Of a DNA stretch of 64,000 nucleotides, positions 46,491-56,631 are shown one piece after another. Under the pieces are notes generated by a model that saw nothing but the letters and a program-made list of their open reading frames with translations, was not told where the DNA came from and did no database searches. Location: positions 1,071,624 to 1,135,623 of the forward strand of contig RPFO01000542.1 of NCBI GenBank assembly GCA_009746045.1, given 5' to 3'. This stretch comes from Mesostigma viride (Eukaryota > Streptophyta > Mesostigmatophyceae > Mesostigmatales > Mesostigmataceae). Position numbers and translations under genes: made by a program. Each line of letters begins with the position of its first letter. The first letter of the stretch is position 1.

Positions 46491-48013
46491 CTGTCGCAGG
46501 CACACTCGCTGCAGGAACACCAGACGCAGGCACACATGGTCTCTTACCAGGTGCTTGACGTTCAGCATCATTCTGGCCCTCCCCCGTCAGCACCACGCCG
46601 TCGGTTGGCCACCCTGCACGCTCCTCCCCTTGTGCCACCTCTTTCCTCTTCCGGTTGGATGCCCTCCTGCCATTGACGCCCTCTGCCGTTGGGATTGCCT
46701 GTCCCTCTGGCACGACGTTGGCGGGGCCTCCCGTGTCTGCCCTTGCCTCACCACCGCCATCCCCCGCTCCCGCCCCGCTCCCGCTGCCGCTCCCGCGCGT
46801 GTTACGAAGCATTATAAAATACCACAGAAAACACACGCAGATATGGCTGCTGGAACCCTCTCAGGCTCACGCACTTACACCAGACGAGGCCGCCTCCTGG
46901 CTTGCACTCGCCTGCCCCTCCTCACGGTCTGGACGCTGCTCAACACCCTCAGCAACCGATGTGGCTGCTGCTGCCGCTGCGACAATCTGGAGGTCTGGGT
47001 TAAACTCGATCTCCCAGCACGCAGGTCACAGGTCGCCCGTCTGCCTTGCGTTCGACTGGATGTTGTGTCTCACCTGGGTTGCGATGCCAAGCAAGATCGC
47101 GTACCCACCGCTTACCGCCGCCGACAAGCTCGTTCTGCTCGCCTCGGCCGTAACGATCGTACTCGTGCATGAGTCACCTCACGAGGGATATGCAGATCAG
47201 CTCTCTGCCTCTCCTCGTAGGTTTCTGTAGTGCCGTCGCCTTCGTTTATCTGCTGGGCTGAGCGCTTGACGGAGCCCTCTGGCTTGTCAGTCCACCGTCA
47301 AAATGGACGTCTTCAGGCGTCTTTACGACCCCCGTGACAATTTCCACCTCCGGCCCCCACGCAGTGGTGGTTTCCGGCCTCGGTGTATCAAGCCTGGAGT
47401 ACACTCCGAAAGGCTGCGTGGTAATATAGAACCTGTCTGCGTACCCTCTCGACTCTTGCAAAAGGACAGCAACAAGATTCTCAATGGTTTGGGCAAATAC
47501 CTCCGCCGTGCTCCAAGGATTCACCGCCTCGCGAGCTCGGGCGTTCCGGATTATGTCGGCGTCTGGTACCCCCTCTCCTAGCACTGCTGTCGCCACCCAG
47601 TGGTTGAACAGTCTGGTGCTGCCGAGCGCTGTTGCCACGATCTGGCTAAGCGCCTCCCTGGCTAGGTCGAGACCGGCTAGCGTGATATGGGCGCCCTGGT
47701 AGGCGACCTCCACACGATTAGCAGTTTCAGCTAGCGCGTCACGAATGCGCACCAACTCTTCCACCGCCACTCGCCCCGTCTCACCTGGAGAAATCACGAC
47801 GCGAGCCCGTTGTATAATCGGGTCCGCCGCCGCTGGCCTGCTGCCTCCCCCACTCACCGCCACCCACCCCTCTTCTGCCAAGTGCCTCGCTACGTAGGCC
47901 GCTTGCACGAACGTTGGAGCGTTTGCTTGGTTATGGTAGGGGAAAAACGCTTGCGCGTCTCGCTGCTCGTTCGCCTCACCAGCACCGTGGCTGCTTGACG
48001 ATGAACCAGACAT
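46491..48013 (-). pseudogene. Element A gag, N-terminal part (frames interrupted)
   Basis: The frame starts at ATG 48013 (MSGSSSSSHGAGEANEQRDA), 26 bases inside the 5' LTR, and is open to a TAA at 47246. It contains a helical region (VEELVRIRDALAETANRVEV). Between 47245 and 46840 coding-like sequence (SGGYAILLGIATQVRHNIQS) continues in another frame with TGA stops near 47015 and 46870, then an open frame runs to the transposon junction. Either the gag has decayed or an intron (GTAAGTG near 46880) is removed. Across the TA junction the frame joins the C-terminal gag part. Confidence 0.6.
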
Positions 48014-48038
48014 GAAAGCGCTTGGAAGCAATAGTACG

Positions 48039-48694
48039 ATTTGCGCAGCAACTCGTCAGCAGAGCTTGTGAGCTCCTGGTCCTTGCCGGCTGGAATGACC
48101 CTAGGCTGCCGGCTAGCAACCTTTATCCTCACACCAGGCCTACGACCCTCGATAGGCTCGCCACTCGTCGTGACGACCAAGGTTCGTGTGTGAAGACGCT
48201 CGTTGCCTCGTTGAGCCTCGAGCTATATGCAACCTCGTTCCATCCTTGTTCCTCGGTCATGAGCAACGCTGGGCAACGCTACATTGCCAGAGCCTCGTAT
48301 CGCTGCCCTGCATCCTCGTTGCAGGCAGCATACAGGAATCTCTGGCTATCCTGTGTCTAGGACAGCACAGGACCTGCCACAGTCCTGCAAGGACTTACAT
48401 CCTTGCAGACCTGCTGGCTGGCTACTGGCTTCTACTAGCCACAGTATACCGTTGAGCCCTCAGTACACTGTGTCCCAGTCACGTGAGAATACAGGCTAAG
48501 CCTGTGCAGGCACGGCCTGCCACGTGTCCTGTCCATTATGCCCTGAGTGTGCCCCGCCCTCGCCCACCGGTCGGCAGTACTTCGGGACTTGATAACTTTC
48601 TAGTCCCTTGTCTGTTCTAGGCGGTTGACACGGCGTTGGAAAGGTCACCTCAACCTGCATCCATCTAGCACATTGGTGCCCCAATATGCTAACT
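48039..48694 (-). repeat. 5' LTR of element A
   Basis: 656 bases, about 99% identical to 34971-35624. The outer end is followed by the CGATC target duplication (48695-48699). Confidence 0.92.
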
Positions 48695-48699
48695 CGATC

Positions 48700-49059
48700 T
48701 GCGACCCATTTGTGTTGTGCCGCGCGCTACAGCGCTACACATAAAAACTTGCGCAGAAAATTTCACAGCCTTTAAGCATAACTAACGACCTTTCGTTTTT
48801 GCTACTGGGCGCCCGAAATGATAAACGCACGTTAAAACGCCGGCCACGCTTGTCAGGTCGCCATATCCAACTCAGATCATTCCCGCACCCACTTTTTCGC
48901 TCCAAAATCGGTTATATTTTTGGTCAAGGTACCTACTTTCCCGCCATTATACCCGGTACCCGGGTACGGAATCCGGGTACCATGTGCCGGTACCACGGGT
49001 CGGGTACATCATGCCGGGTACGGTCCACATGGGGTACGGTCCATATAGTGACCCCCCCC
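48700..49059. other. Spacer rich in GGGTAC motifs
   Basis: No gene. Between 48940 and 49045 GGTACC/GGGTAC/CGGTAC motifs occur at short intervals, ending in a C-run (49052-49059) that received element B. Confidence 0.6.
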
Positions 49060-49540
49060 AGTTAGAATACGAATGACCGACTTGGTACAATGCTTGAGAA
49101 CACGGAGTGCTGAGAGCAATGAATTGCTTGGTTCATTAGAAAATAGGTTTACCCTTTATCAACGTTTCTCTCACTGGCTGCGCCGCCAGTGACCGTTGGG
49201 TGCAGACCGTTGGCCCGAGGCCGCACGATGACAGGTCGCAGTCTAGTCACTGCATCGTGTGATCACAGATCAATGCACGCTGCAGTACGGTCCCTATCTA
49301 GGATACTCTAGTACCGTCCAATGACAGGACACTACGTATGCTGGGTACTGACATCTGTCACGTACCCCAGTACCCAAAGTACCTATCTAGGGAAACGTAT
49401 GCGACTCGACTAGCATTCCTATCTGCATAGCCCACGTGGTATTTATATTCACATACCAACGTAGGTTTACAAGGCTTATTCATACGTTGTATTCACAATG
49501 CCTTTGAGACTTAGTCTACAGCAAAGCATGGAGACTAACT
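49060..49540 (-). repeat. 3' LTR of element B
   Basis: Matches 55031-55511 with three substitutions. Internal CTCACTGGC/GCCAGTGA and GGGTAC/GTACCC palindromes are visible. Confidence 0.93.
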
Positions 49541-49926
49541 CCAGTATTGTTTTATTATTTATTTCTTAATGCAGGTCTGCACCCCCAACATTATTGTTAT
49601 TGTTTTTAAGTTGATTAGGGGTACAAAAGAGACATGGCTGGTTGAGCCAGGTTGGTTACAGCTGGCTGTTCTGGCCAGGTGTTAAATTGCACATTAAATA
49701 AGGTGTACACAGCTGGCTGGTTTGGCCAGTGATTGGAGCACACATTAAGTAAGTGTATACAAGGCTTGTGTCCTCAAGCTGCAAATGGATACAAATCTGA
49801 CCTAGCCAGCACTCACCCCACTCACACCCCACAGCAAATGTGTTGAATTTTACGGCGCCCAGCAGCTATCGCTGTGGTAGGGAGGTGTGGTGGTTGTGTA
49901 CTGAGCTGTAGCCAGACAGTTTATTC

Positions 49927-51280
49927 CTACACAGTCTGACACGGATACCATAGGGATTCATGAATATTCTCAAATAGTAGCTGGTATTGTGGGCCAGCTG
50001 CATCCCTCAGCTTGGTTAAGGCATCTGCTGGGTTTTCTTCATCTCCCACATGATGCCAGCTGGAGAAGTAGGTTGCCTCCTGTTTGAGGATCACCCAATC
50101 CAGGTCAGTGTGGACAGCAGCAGAAACAGATTTCTTGGTTAGAAAACTGATCACAGAGTAGCTGTCAGTATAGAGATGTGAGATGACATTGCATGTGCTG
50201 CCTGCCTGGGTTTGTAGCCAGGTGAGCATGTGCTGCAGGGAACGAGCATGCAATGCAGCAGACACCACAGCACGACATTCAGCTGAGTTGCTGCTGCCAG
50301 GTTTTCTGCGGTGTAGCCTGCTCGTACCAGGAAGTGAGGGACATGTAATCTGACCTGTTGGTGAGAAAAAACAGCCCTGATTCCCGTGCCCCCATCTGAT
50401 TGATTGTTCTGCTCTCCATGGAGCTGTCCATGACAGTGGATGTGGATGTCTTCCATCAGATTCAGGCCATGGAGGATGAGGGGGGGGCAGTCATTGACCA
50501 ACTTCCTGATGTGAGTGCATTTTATCTTGACTAGAACATCATGGGTGACCCTGCTGATGACAGCTAAGGGAGCCCCACAGATGGATGGCTGACCACCACC
50601 CCAGTTTGCCCTGAACAGTGGCACACATGTGTAAGGGGAGGTAGTTGTCTTGCAGCAGATCTAGACAATCTTGGATATATTCTGCAGGAGAAGAGAGAGA
50701 GCAGACCCACTGATCTGGCTGCCTATGCAGCTGCAACATGATGCCACAGAACTGGACGGGGGTTGTGCTCAATTCCACCTGTTTGCCAATCTCATATGAT
50801 TCCTGGACCTGCTGAATAAATTTTTCCACCTCAGCTCTAGGCCCACAAATGAGTTGGTCATCTCCATGCCACACAAAGAACAGCAGTCCAGAGGGGGTGG
50901 GTACAACAAAAAAGCATGGGTCCAGGTCATCATACGTGGCCTTGAGCTTTTTGAATACTTCCTCTGCTGAGTCTCTGAAAATTTTGGGGGCACTGACAAG
51001 CCCTTCCACCCCAATGTTGATGATAAGCTGGGGCTCATCAATGTAAGGTTTCCACACAGCTGGGGTGTCTACCACGTACACCTTCCCTTTCCACACAGAT
51101 TCAGCCTTTTCTGGGTCCCCCCTGAGGAAGGCCCTTTTAATATCAGTGGCTTTGCAGACATAGTCTTGGCCTGCATTGAGGTTGTGGAGGAATAGGGAGA
51201 GCATGATCCTGAGTGAGGTTTGTTGCAGCCCAGGTGTGTAGTTTCCCCTTTTGGCAGTGTGGAGGTCCCCTTTAATTCTG
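49927..51280 (-). pseudogene. Element B reverse transcriptase and RNase H (frameshifted)
   Basis: RT motif A reads ATDIKRAFLRGD and the catalytic box WHGDDQ (plus strand 50850-50873), parallel to HGDDL in element A. The RNase H end reads YTDSYSVISFLTKKSVSAAV and EENPADALTKL. The reading frame changes at about 51270, 50600 and 50270. The changes do not sit at a shared site in element A, so they look like decay. Confidence 0.8.
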
Positions 51281-52120
51281 TGACACATGGTCTGGCATGG
51301 AAGATTGGGGAGCCCACTTTTTGTGGTTTTTGTTTGAGAACAAATTTTAATCTGAGCTTTTTGGCTCCCTCTGGCACGTCCCATGAAGGGGTGACAGGAG
51401 GTTTGTATTGAGGGTTTTTGGGGTTGGGCAGGACCCATTCCTGCCTGGCTTGGTGGACAATGGCCATCAGCCACTTGGTAAACCCTTTTTGTGTTTTGCA
51501 TTCTTGTATGACGTGGGAGATTTGGTGGGGTGAGTGCATGGCTATGTCCCACTTACCCAGCCCAAAGGCTGAGGGATGGAGGAACTGGCTGTGCACTAAC
51601 TTGTCCAAATCAGGGATCTCCCCTGGTGCATACTGAGTGTTGACTGCCTTGATGACAGCATCCATACCAGGGACAATACTGGAGAGAGGGATTTTAAAGT
51701 GGTCCAGAGGAACTGCACCCACCCCTGTGACACTGAGCTCATTAGCTGAGATAAGCACCCCAGGATAGGATACAAAAGGTTCCCCCAACAAGGTGTTACC
51801 AGAGTACCCCTCCACCACCTGGAAGGGTGTCTGAATACCAAGTATAGGGAGCATCACTTGTCCCACTACATCCAGTGAGCTTTGGCCTGAGAAATCCTGC
51901 ACCCGTGCCCAAAATGAAGGTGCAATCTCAAGACCAGGGATGGCTTGTGCACTGATCACACTGACCTGTGCCTGAGTGTCTATTGCCAGGGTCCAGGGGT
52001 CCTGACTAGTGCACACAGCTGAGACTTTTGCCAACCCTTCGGCCACAGCAGCTTGTTGCTTATGTGACCTGTGTAATGCTTGCAAGGCGACTGCCAATTT
52101 GACCTCAGAGCGGGAGGTTG
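51270..52120 (-). CDS. Element B protease-like domain and RT start
   Basis: The frame, entered from the overlapping end of the integrase frame near 52110, reads LAIDTQAQVSVIS (D-T-Q-A, plus strand about 51971-51990). It continues with VQDFSGQSSLDVVGQVMLPI and NTLLGEPFVSYPGV, matching the element A protease-like domain block for block. It then runs into the start of the RT (RLKFVLKQKPQKVGSPIFHA) before the frame is lost near 51270. Confidence 0.8.
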
Positions 52121-53259
52121 GCAGACAATTTGGTGCCTTGGGGCTGAGCTAATGCTTCCAACCCAGCTACCTCGTGCCTGGTTAAGCAATCCCCAGGTTG
52201 TGAAGTGGGCCTGGCTTCACTGAGGGTGGAAGGGTTCACAGAGGGTGCTGTGGTGCTGTCAACAGCAGTAATTGGTGGCTCAGGGCTACTGCTGGGCATG
52301 CTGGAGTTGCCAGATAGAAGTAGTGAGTCCATGCTTAAAGACTCTTCCCCAGGCACGTCTGCCATGGGAGAATAATACTTCTTAATTCTATGACAGCTCA
52401 CCCTGTGACGCTTCCCATTGATATTGTGCTTGACCTCCACGGTCTTGCTGTTTTTGGTAAATCCACGGATGGTAACTGGACCTAGCCAAGTTCCAACCTT
52501 ACCAAAGCTGTTTTCCTTGTAATAGAGAACTTGATCACCTTTTTGGAATACTGGCCTGGGATGGGTTTTATCTTTTTCTGCCAGTTTTGCTGAGGTTTGT
52601 GCACGTGCAGTGTTGTACAGTGCTATCACCTCTGGGGGATATACACCTGCCTGCAGGCCTGCTGGGATTACTTCACCCCACTTGGCATGCAAGACAGGTC
52701 TCATGTTTAGGGTTGTGCACATTTCATGACACCAGAGTGCCCTGTCACAATAGACCCCTGAAGTAGCATCCTTGGAAGGATTTTTGGCTAGTAGGGTTTT
52801 GACAGATCTGATGGTTCTTTCAATGACCCCCTGACCCTCATGATCTTCCAGCCCAGCAATCTCTATTGCTTCACACCCTTCCAGGTCAGTCAGACAAGAA
52901 AACTGTTGATCAAGCAAAATTCTGTCAACTGGGTAGAATCTGGGTAAAGCAATCATGAGTGCAACACGTAGCTGCCCTGCAGACATGCCAGGTAGGGGTT
53001 CCATTACTGTGAACCTGGACCATGAATCTTTTAGGATCAGGTAGGGTTGGACATCTTTGTTGATGTGCATCACATCCCCCACTATCATGCCTCTAGTGGT
53101 GGAAGGAGTTGCAGTATGCCATTTTTGAGGTTTGGGGCTATTGAACTGACATTCTTGACAGTGTTGTCTAGCCAGTTTTACTGCATTCCTGAGAGGTTTT
53201 CCCATGCTACTACCCCCCAGCCGTCTGGCCAGTTCCTCAGCCACTGTTTCATGACCCAT
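52105..53259 (-). CDS. Element B integrase
   Basis: The catalytic core has VGDVMHINKD, then ILLDQQFSC and GVIERTIRSVK for the D,D,E triad. CQECQ is the second half of the zinc finger; the first half (HLASHG) is in the neighbouring frame, so a frameshift falls inside the zinc finger at about 53255. The C-terminal part has DQVLYYKENSFGKVGTWLGP and VSCHRIKKYY. The end carries a Ser/Pro/Thr-rich linker and stops at TGA 52105-52107. Confidence 0.85.
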   Translation of the reverse strand: MGHETVAEELARRLGGSSMGKPLRNAVKLARQHCQECQFNSPKPQKWHTATPSTTRGMIVGDVMHINKDVQPYLILKDSWSRFTVMEPLPGMSAGQLRVALMIALPRFYPVDRILLDQQFSCLTDLEGCEAIEIAGLEDHEGQGVIERTIRSVKTLLAKNPSKDATSGVYCDRALWCHEMCTTLNMRPVLHAKWGEVIPAGLQAGVYPPEVIALYNTARAQTSAKLAEKDKTHPRPVFQKGDQVLYYKENSFGKVGTWLGPVTIRGFTKNSKTVEVKHNINGKRHRVSCHRIKKYYSPMADVPGEESLSMDSLLLSGNSSMPSSSPEPPITAVDSTTAPSVNPSTLSEARPTSQPGDCLTRHEVAGLEALAQPQGTKLSANLPL

Positions 53260-53640
53260 GGCTAGCTAGGTGCAGCTGATGAGCAAGCTCCTTGATATCT
53301 ATGGAGTTGTCAACAGTAGGGGTTAGTGCTTTTATGTAAGGTTCCAGTACAGGGTGTTGGGAGGACAGTAAGGTTGCTGCCTCAAAATCAATTATGCCCT
53401 GGCTGCCATCCCCAACGGTAATGAGATCATCATCCTCAGAGTAAGCAAGGTGAGAGAACTCACATTTGTTTGGGTAGCGAGGCCTGTTGCACCGGCTGCC
53501 TGGAGCTGGCCAGGTTGTGCCTCGTGTAGTGGCAGCCTGGGCAGAGATCCACATTGTTGCCCAGTGTAGGGTTGTGGTTGCACTGGTTGCGGCTGTGCCC
53601 CGTCTGGAAGCACCTCAGGCACCTGACCCTTCCAGGGTTG
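53249..53640 (-). pseudogene. Element B gag end with zinc knuckle
   Basis: One frame encodes the CCHC knuckle CLRCFQTGHSRNQC (plus strand about 53575-53620), followed by a second Cys/His group (CPGCHYTRH). An overlapping frame carries EDDDLITVGDGSQGIIDFEA to the integrase zinc finger. Upstream an Asn-rich stretch comes from CAACAA repeats (53655-53710). The capsid-like part found in element A is not recognisable. Confidence 0.65.
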
Positions 53641-53781
53641 AGTTGCCAGGTTGCCTATTGTTGTTGTTGTTGTTGCCCTGTTGGGGCCGGTTGTTGTTGT
53701 TGTTATTGCCCTGTGAGGGCATGTTGTTGGTAGTGTTATTGTTAATTAATCGCAGCTTTTCTTGTTTGTTCATTGTATTGA

Positions 53782-54004
53782 TTGAGAGGACAGTATCTTT
53801 GCTGCCTCAAAACCCACCATGGTTTGGTAACATTTTCGTTTGTTTGCTTGTAATGAGAGGACAGTACATGTAGCTGTGCTGCCTCAACACCAACCATGGC
53901 TTGGGAACCGTTTCGTTTGTTTGTTTGTAGTGAGAGGACAGTATCTGTCTGTGCTGCCTCAACACCAACCATGGTTTGGTAGCAGTTTTGTTTGTTTGTT
54001 TGTT
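53782..54004 (-). repeat. Three 72-bp tandem units derived from element B coding sequence
   Basis: Each unit has GAGAGGACAGTA, GCTGCCTCAA, CCATGG and GTTTGTTTG. The core GGACAGTA...GCTGCCTCAAAA also occurs once at 53356-53386, within the coding sequence for FEAATLLSS, which suggests the units are amplified copies of that segment. Confidence 0.7.
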
Positions 54005-54149
54005 TTCTGTTAGTGTTTCTTGTTATTGCCTCCCGGTGAGCGTCAGCACCAGCCAGGTCTTTACCCGCAAGTACATGCGTTTGGTAATGGCTTCTGCCAC
54101 TACTGCATGCGTTATTGATTACGTGCGGCTGCTTGGCAAGCTCCATGTC

Positions 54150-55030
54150 TAGGGAGTTGACAGCAGTGGGTTTGATTAAGGGCCCTCAGCCCTGACATAG
54201 AGAGGATCAACAGTCTCCATAGAGGGTAGAGGCTGTGCTGCCATAGAAAGCAACAATACCCTTACACTCATCCCAAATAAAATGGGGAGATCTGCGTTCA
54301 AAAGACATGACATTCATTCAGATAACTCACGTTGGGGTGGACTGTGATACTTGTCTCGTTTGCATATGCCGTCCAGCCCAGGCCGCCCACCGCCGGCGAT
54401 GAGGATAGGCCAGGAGTGCTTTTATCACATAACAGCTGGAGCGTTTCTATGCTCCTCATGCTGCAGCGATAGCTTTCTGTTTGGTTATGATATGTTGAAA
54501 AGATAGCCACCGCTCTTGAGCATTATATCAGAGCATGCATGAGGAAAGAAAGCAACGGACTTGCTTACGCTGGAAGCCCCAGGGGCCGGCGCAGGGCCGG
54601 TGCCTCCTGGGGGGTTGTTTTCCTGCCGCATTGCCGCCGCCATGGCTGCTCCAGCAGTGGGTGCTGCTGTCGCAGCCGCCGGGGAAGAGGGTTGGTCGGT
54701 GCCCCGTAGGGGAACCGGCTCCGCCACCGGCTGGCGCACAGGGGAGGGGGGTTGTTCGGACTGCCTCGCGGCAGCCGGACCCTCCACCTGGCTGGTATTG
54801 TCATGGTTGTTCTTTTGTTTTCTTTTTCTTTTTCCTTGTCTTCTTTTTGTTTTGTTGTTATTGCATGCAGGCGCACCGACATCAGCCGGTGCCCTGTTGC
54901 ATGTCTGGCGGACGACGCTGATCATCATCGACGTCCCCAAGATATAGGTTCTTTTTTTTTTTTTTTTTTTCCAGTGCCGGTTTGAACCATTGTTGAGTTT
55001 GATGTTGCTGAAGAGCGTTTATAAAATTCA
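54150..55030. other. Element B leader; gag N-terminus not recognised
   Basis: Region between the tandem units and the 5' LTR. Ala/Pro/Gly-rich frames on both strands (54485-54940) could be a degenerate gag N-terminus, but no motif supports this. A T-run of about 20 lies at 54952-54970. Confidence 0.4.
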
Positions 55031-55511
55031 AGTTAGAATACGAATGACCGACTTGGTACAATGCTTGAGAACACAGAGTGCTGAGAGCAATGAATTGCTT
55101 GGTTCATTAGAAAATAGGTTTACCCTTTATCAACGTTCCTCTCACTGGCTGCGCCGCCAGTGACTGTTGGGTGCAGACCGTTGGCCCGAGGCCGCACGAT
55201 GACAGGTCGCAGTCTAGTCACTGCATCGTGTGATCACAGATCAATGCACGCTGCAGTACGGTCCCTATCTAGGATACTCTAGTACCGTCCAATGACAGGA
55301 CACTACGTATGCTGGGTACTGACATCTGTCACGTACCCCAGTACCCAAAGTACCTATCTAGGGAAACGTATGCGACTCGACTAGCATTCCTATCTGCATA
55401 GCCCACGTGGTATTTATATTCACATACCAACGTAGGTTTACAAGGCTTATTCATACGTTGTATTCACAATGCCTTTGAGACTTAGTCTACAGCAAAGCAT
55501 GGAGACTAACT
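55031..55511 (-). repeat. 5' LTR of element B
   Basis: Near-identical to 49060-49540. Its outer end (CTAACT) abuts a C-run at 55512. Confidence 0.93.
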
Positions 55512-55589
55512 CCCCCCCCCCGGTACCTCGGTTATAGTAAATTGGTCTTTAATTTAGGACTTTGTCCTAAATTAAGGACCGTGGGAGTG

Positions 55590-55865
55590 TCAAGGGTATA
55601 TTTTACCCTATGTGCCCAACTACCTGTTTATATTTAATTCTGGCCGTCATGTTCACAGTTGTAAACGGAGGATTAATTAGGGTTGCGTCATTATTAATCG
55701 CACCCGCCTACCGTATTTCAGGCCGATAATTAAATAGGTTAGGAAGGGCTTGCCGTGATAATTACGGCACAGTTTATAGCACTAGAAATAGTGCCGTACA
55801 GCGAAAGTTATTGTATGCCGAAGTTGTACTATTTCCGGCACAAGACTTAACGCACTGTAGGTGCC
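55590..55865. repeat. Diverged copy of the transposon's right subterminal region
   Basis: Similar to 45985-46215 inside the TA-flanked transposon: shared blocks include GTAAACGGAGG, GTTGCGTCATTA, AATCGCACCCGCCT, CCGTATTTC, GGGCTTGCCGTGA and CACAGTTTATA. The terminal repeat itself is not present here. The following 55861-56043 has a short open frame with no recognisable family. Confidence 0.7.
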
Positions 55866-56257
55866 GACGGTACCATCCTCGGCCCACTATTCCGTGTTGG
55901 ATATTTCTACCGACATGCACGAGTTACTAGATGCCCCGTACTTAATGCGCTGGCATGTTAGCAAGACTTCTAGAATGTACGACTCTGAAGTTAAGTCGTT
56001 AAGTTATTGTCTTGCGCATAGCCGCCACCTTTGGTGGATATAGGCACGATGTTTGTGCTCGATGCCTTCACCTTACCTGTCCTAGCTGTCAGCTATGGAC
56101 GATAATGGTCCCCACCCGGGAACCGCACCATGGCTTTGGCGGTCAAACGGTGGCAGTCCGTAACCTAAATATGAAATGAATAAATCGTCTATCAATTGTC
56201 TCAAGCAGTCTTGACGACCAAGGAATCAACCAAATTTCTGACAGGGAGGCTTAACAT

Positions 56258-56626
56258 CAGTGGGCAAAAGGTTCCGGCACTATTTAACCTAACTAAAACC
56301 TGTGCACCTTGGAGGTCAGGGGTTCGAATCCTGGCAGCTCCGGCGCATTTACATTTGCGTGCTCAGTGGCCTAGGCGGATGTCTCATATTCAACCCACCC
56401 TCCATGAGGCCAGGTTTTAGTTAGGTTAAATAGTGCCGGAACCTTTTTGCCGCCTGAGGCAAATCGGTCCGTCACACTATTTTGCCCGGAATAACCACTT
56501 CCGAGCACCCAAGTTAATTCGGCCGAAGTAACTTGGGTGCTCGGAAGTGGTTATTCCGGGCAAAATAGTGTGACGGACCGATTTGCCTCAGGCGGCAAAA
56601 AGGTTCCGGCACTATATAACCTAACT
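56258..56626. mobile_element. Foldback element, right half (hairpin 2 remainder, B-box module, hairpin 3)
   Basis: It starts with CAGTG followed by the missing end of hairpin 2's right arm (56258-56294). Next is the 124-base module in the opposite orientation to that at 32509-32631, with GGGGTTCGAATCCTGG (perfect B box) at about 56319-56335. Hairpin 3 (56419-56626) has arms of about 98 bases. ATGCG follows at 56627-56631. Confidence 0.85.
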
Positions 56627-56631
56627 ATGCG

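Larger units (their letters stand above)
34971..48694 (-). mobile_element. LTR retrotransposon A (interrupted by a DNA transposon)
   Basis: Two LTRs (34971-35624 and 48039-48694) enclose gag, integrase, protease-like, RT and RNase H regions on the minus strand. A 5-bp target duplication CGATC lies at 34966-34970 and 48695-48699. A 5.3 kb DNA transposon occupies 41187-46488. Without it the element is about 8.4 kb. A purine-rich tract (AACAAGAAAGGGTTGG on the minus strand) abuts the 3' LTR at 35625-35640. RT and RNase H look Copia-related, but the integrase lies upstream of the protease-like domain. Confidence 0.92.
49060..55511 (-). mobile_element. LTR retrotransposon B (frameshifted)
   Basis: Two 481-base LTRs (49060-49540 and 55031-55511) with AGTTAG...CTAACT ends differ at only about three bases. 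They enclose gag, integrase, protease-like, RT and RNase H remnants on the minus strand, in the same unusual order as element A. The flanks are C-runs on both sides, so the 5-bp duplication is ambiguous but compatible with CCCCC. Several frameshifts interrupt pol despite the near-identical LTRs. Confidence 0.9.

Noticed and set aside
46655..47230. Plus-strand 191-codon open frame
   Set aside because: Antisense to the gag of element A, whose minus-strand frame joins the rest of gag across the transposon.
54485..54947. Overlapping Ala/Pro/Gly-rich frames on both strands
   Set aside because: Low-complexity composition explains their openness; no motif supports a gag start.
56286..56345. Perfect B box suggesting a tRNA gene
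   Set aside because: T-stem pairing is poor, and no A box, anticodon arm or acceptor stem can be built; treated as part of the foldback element.
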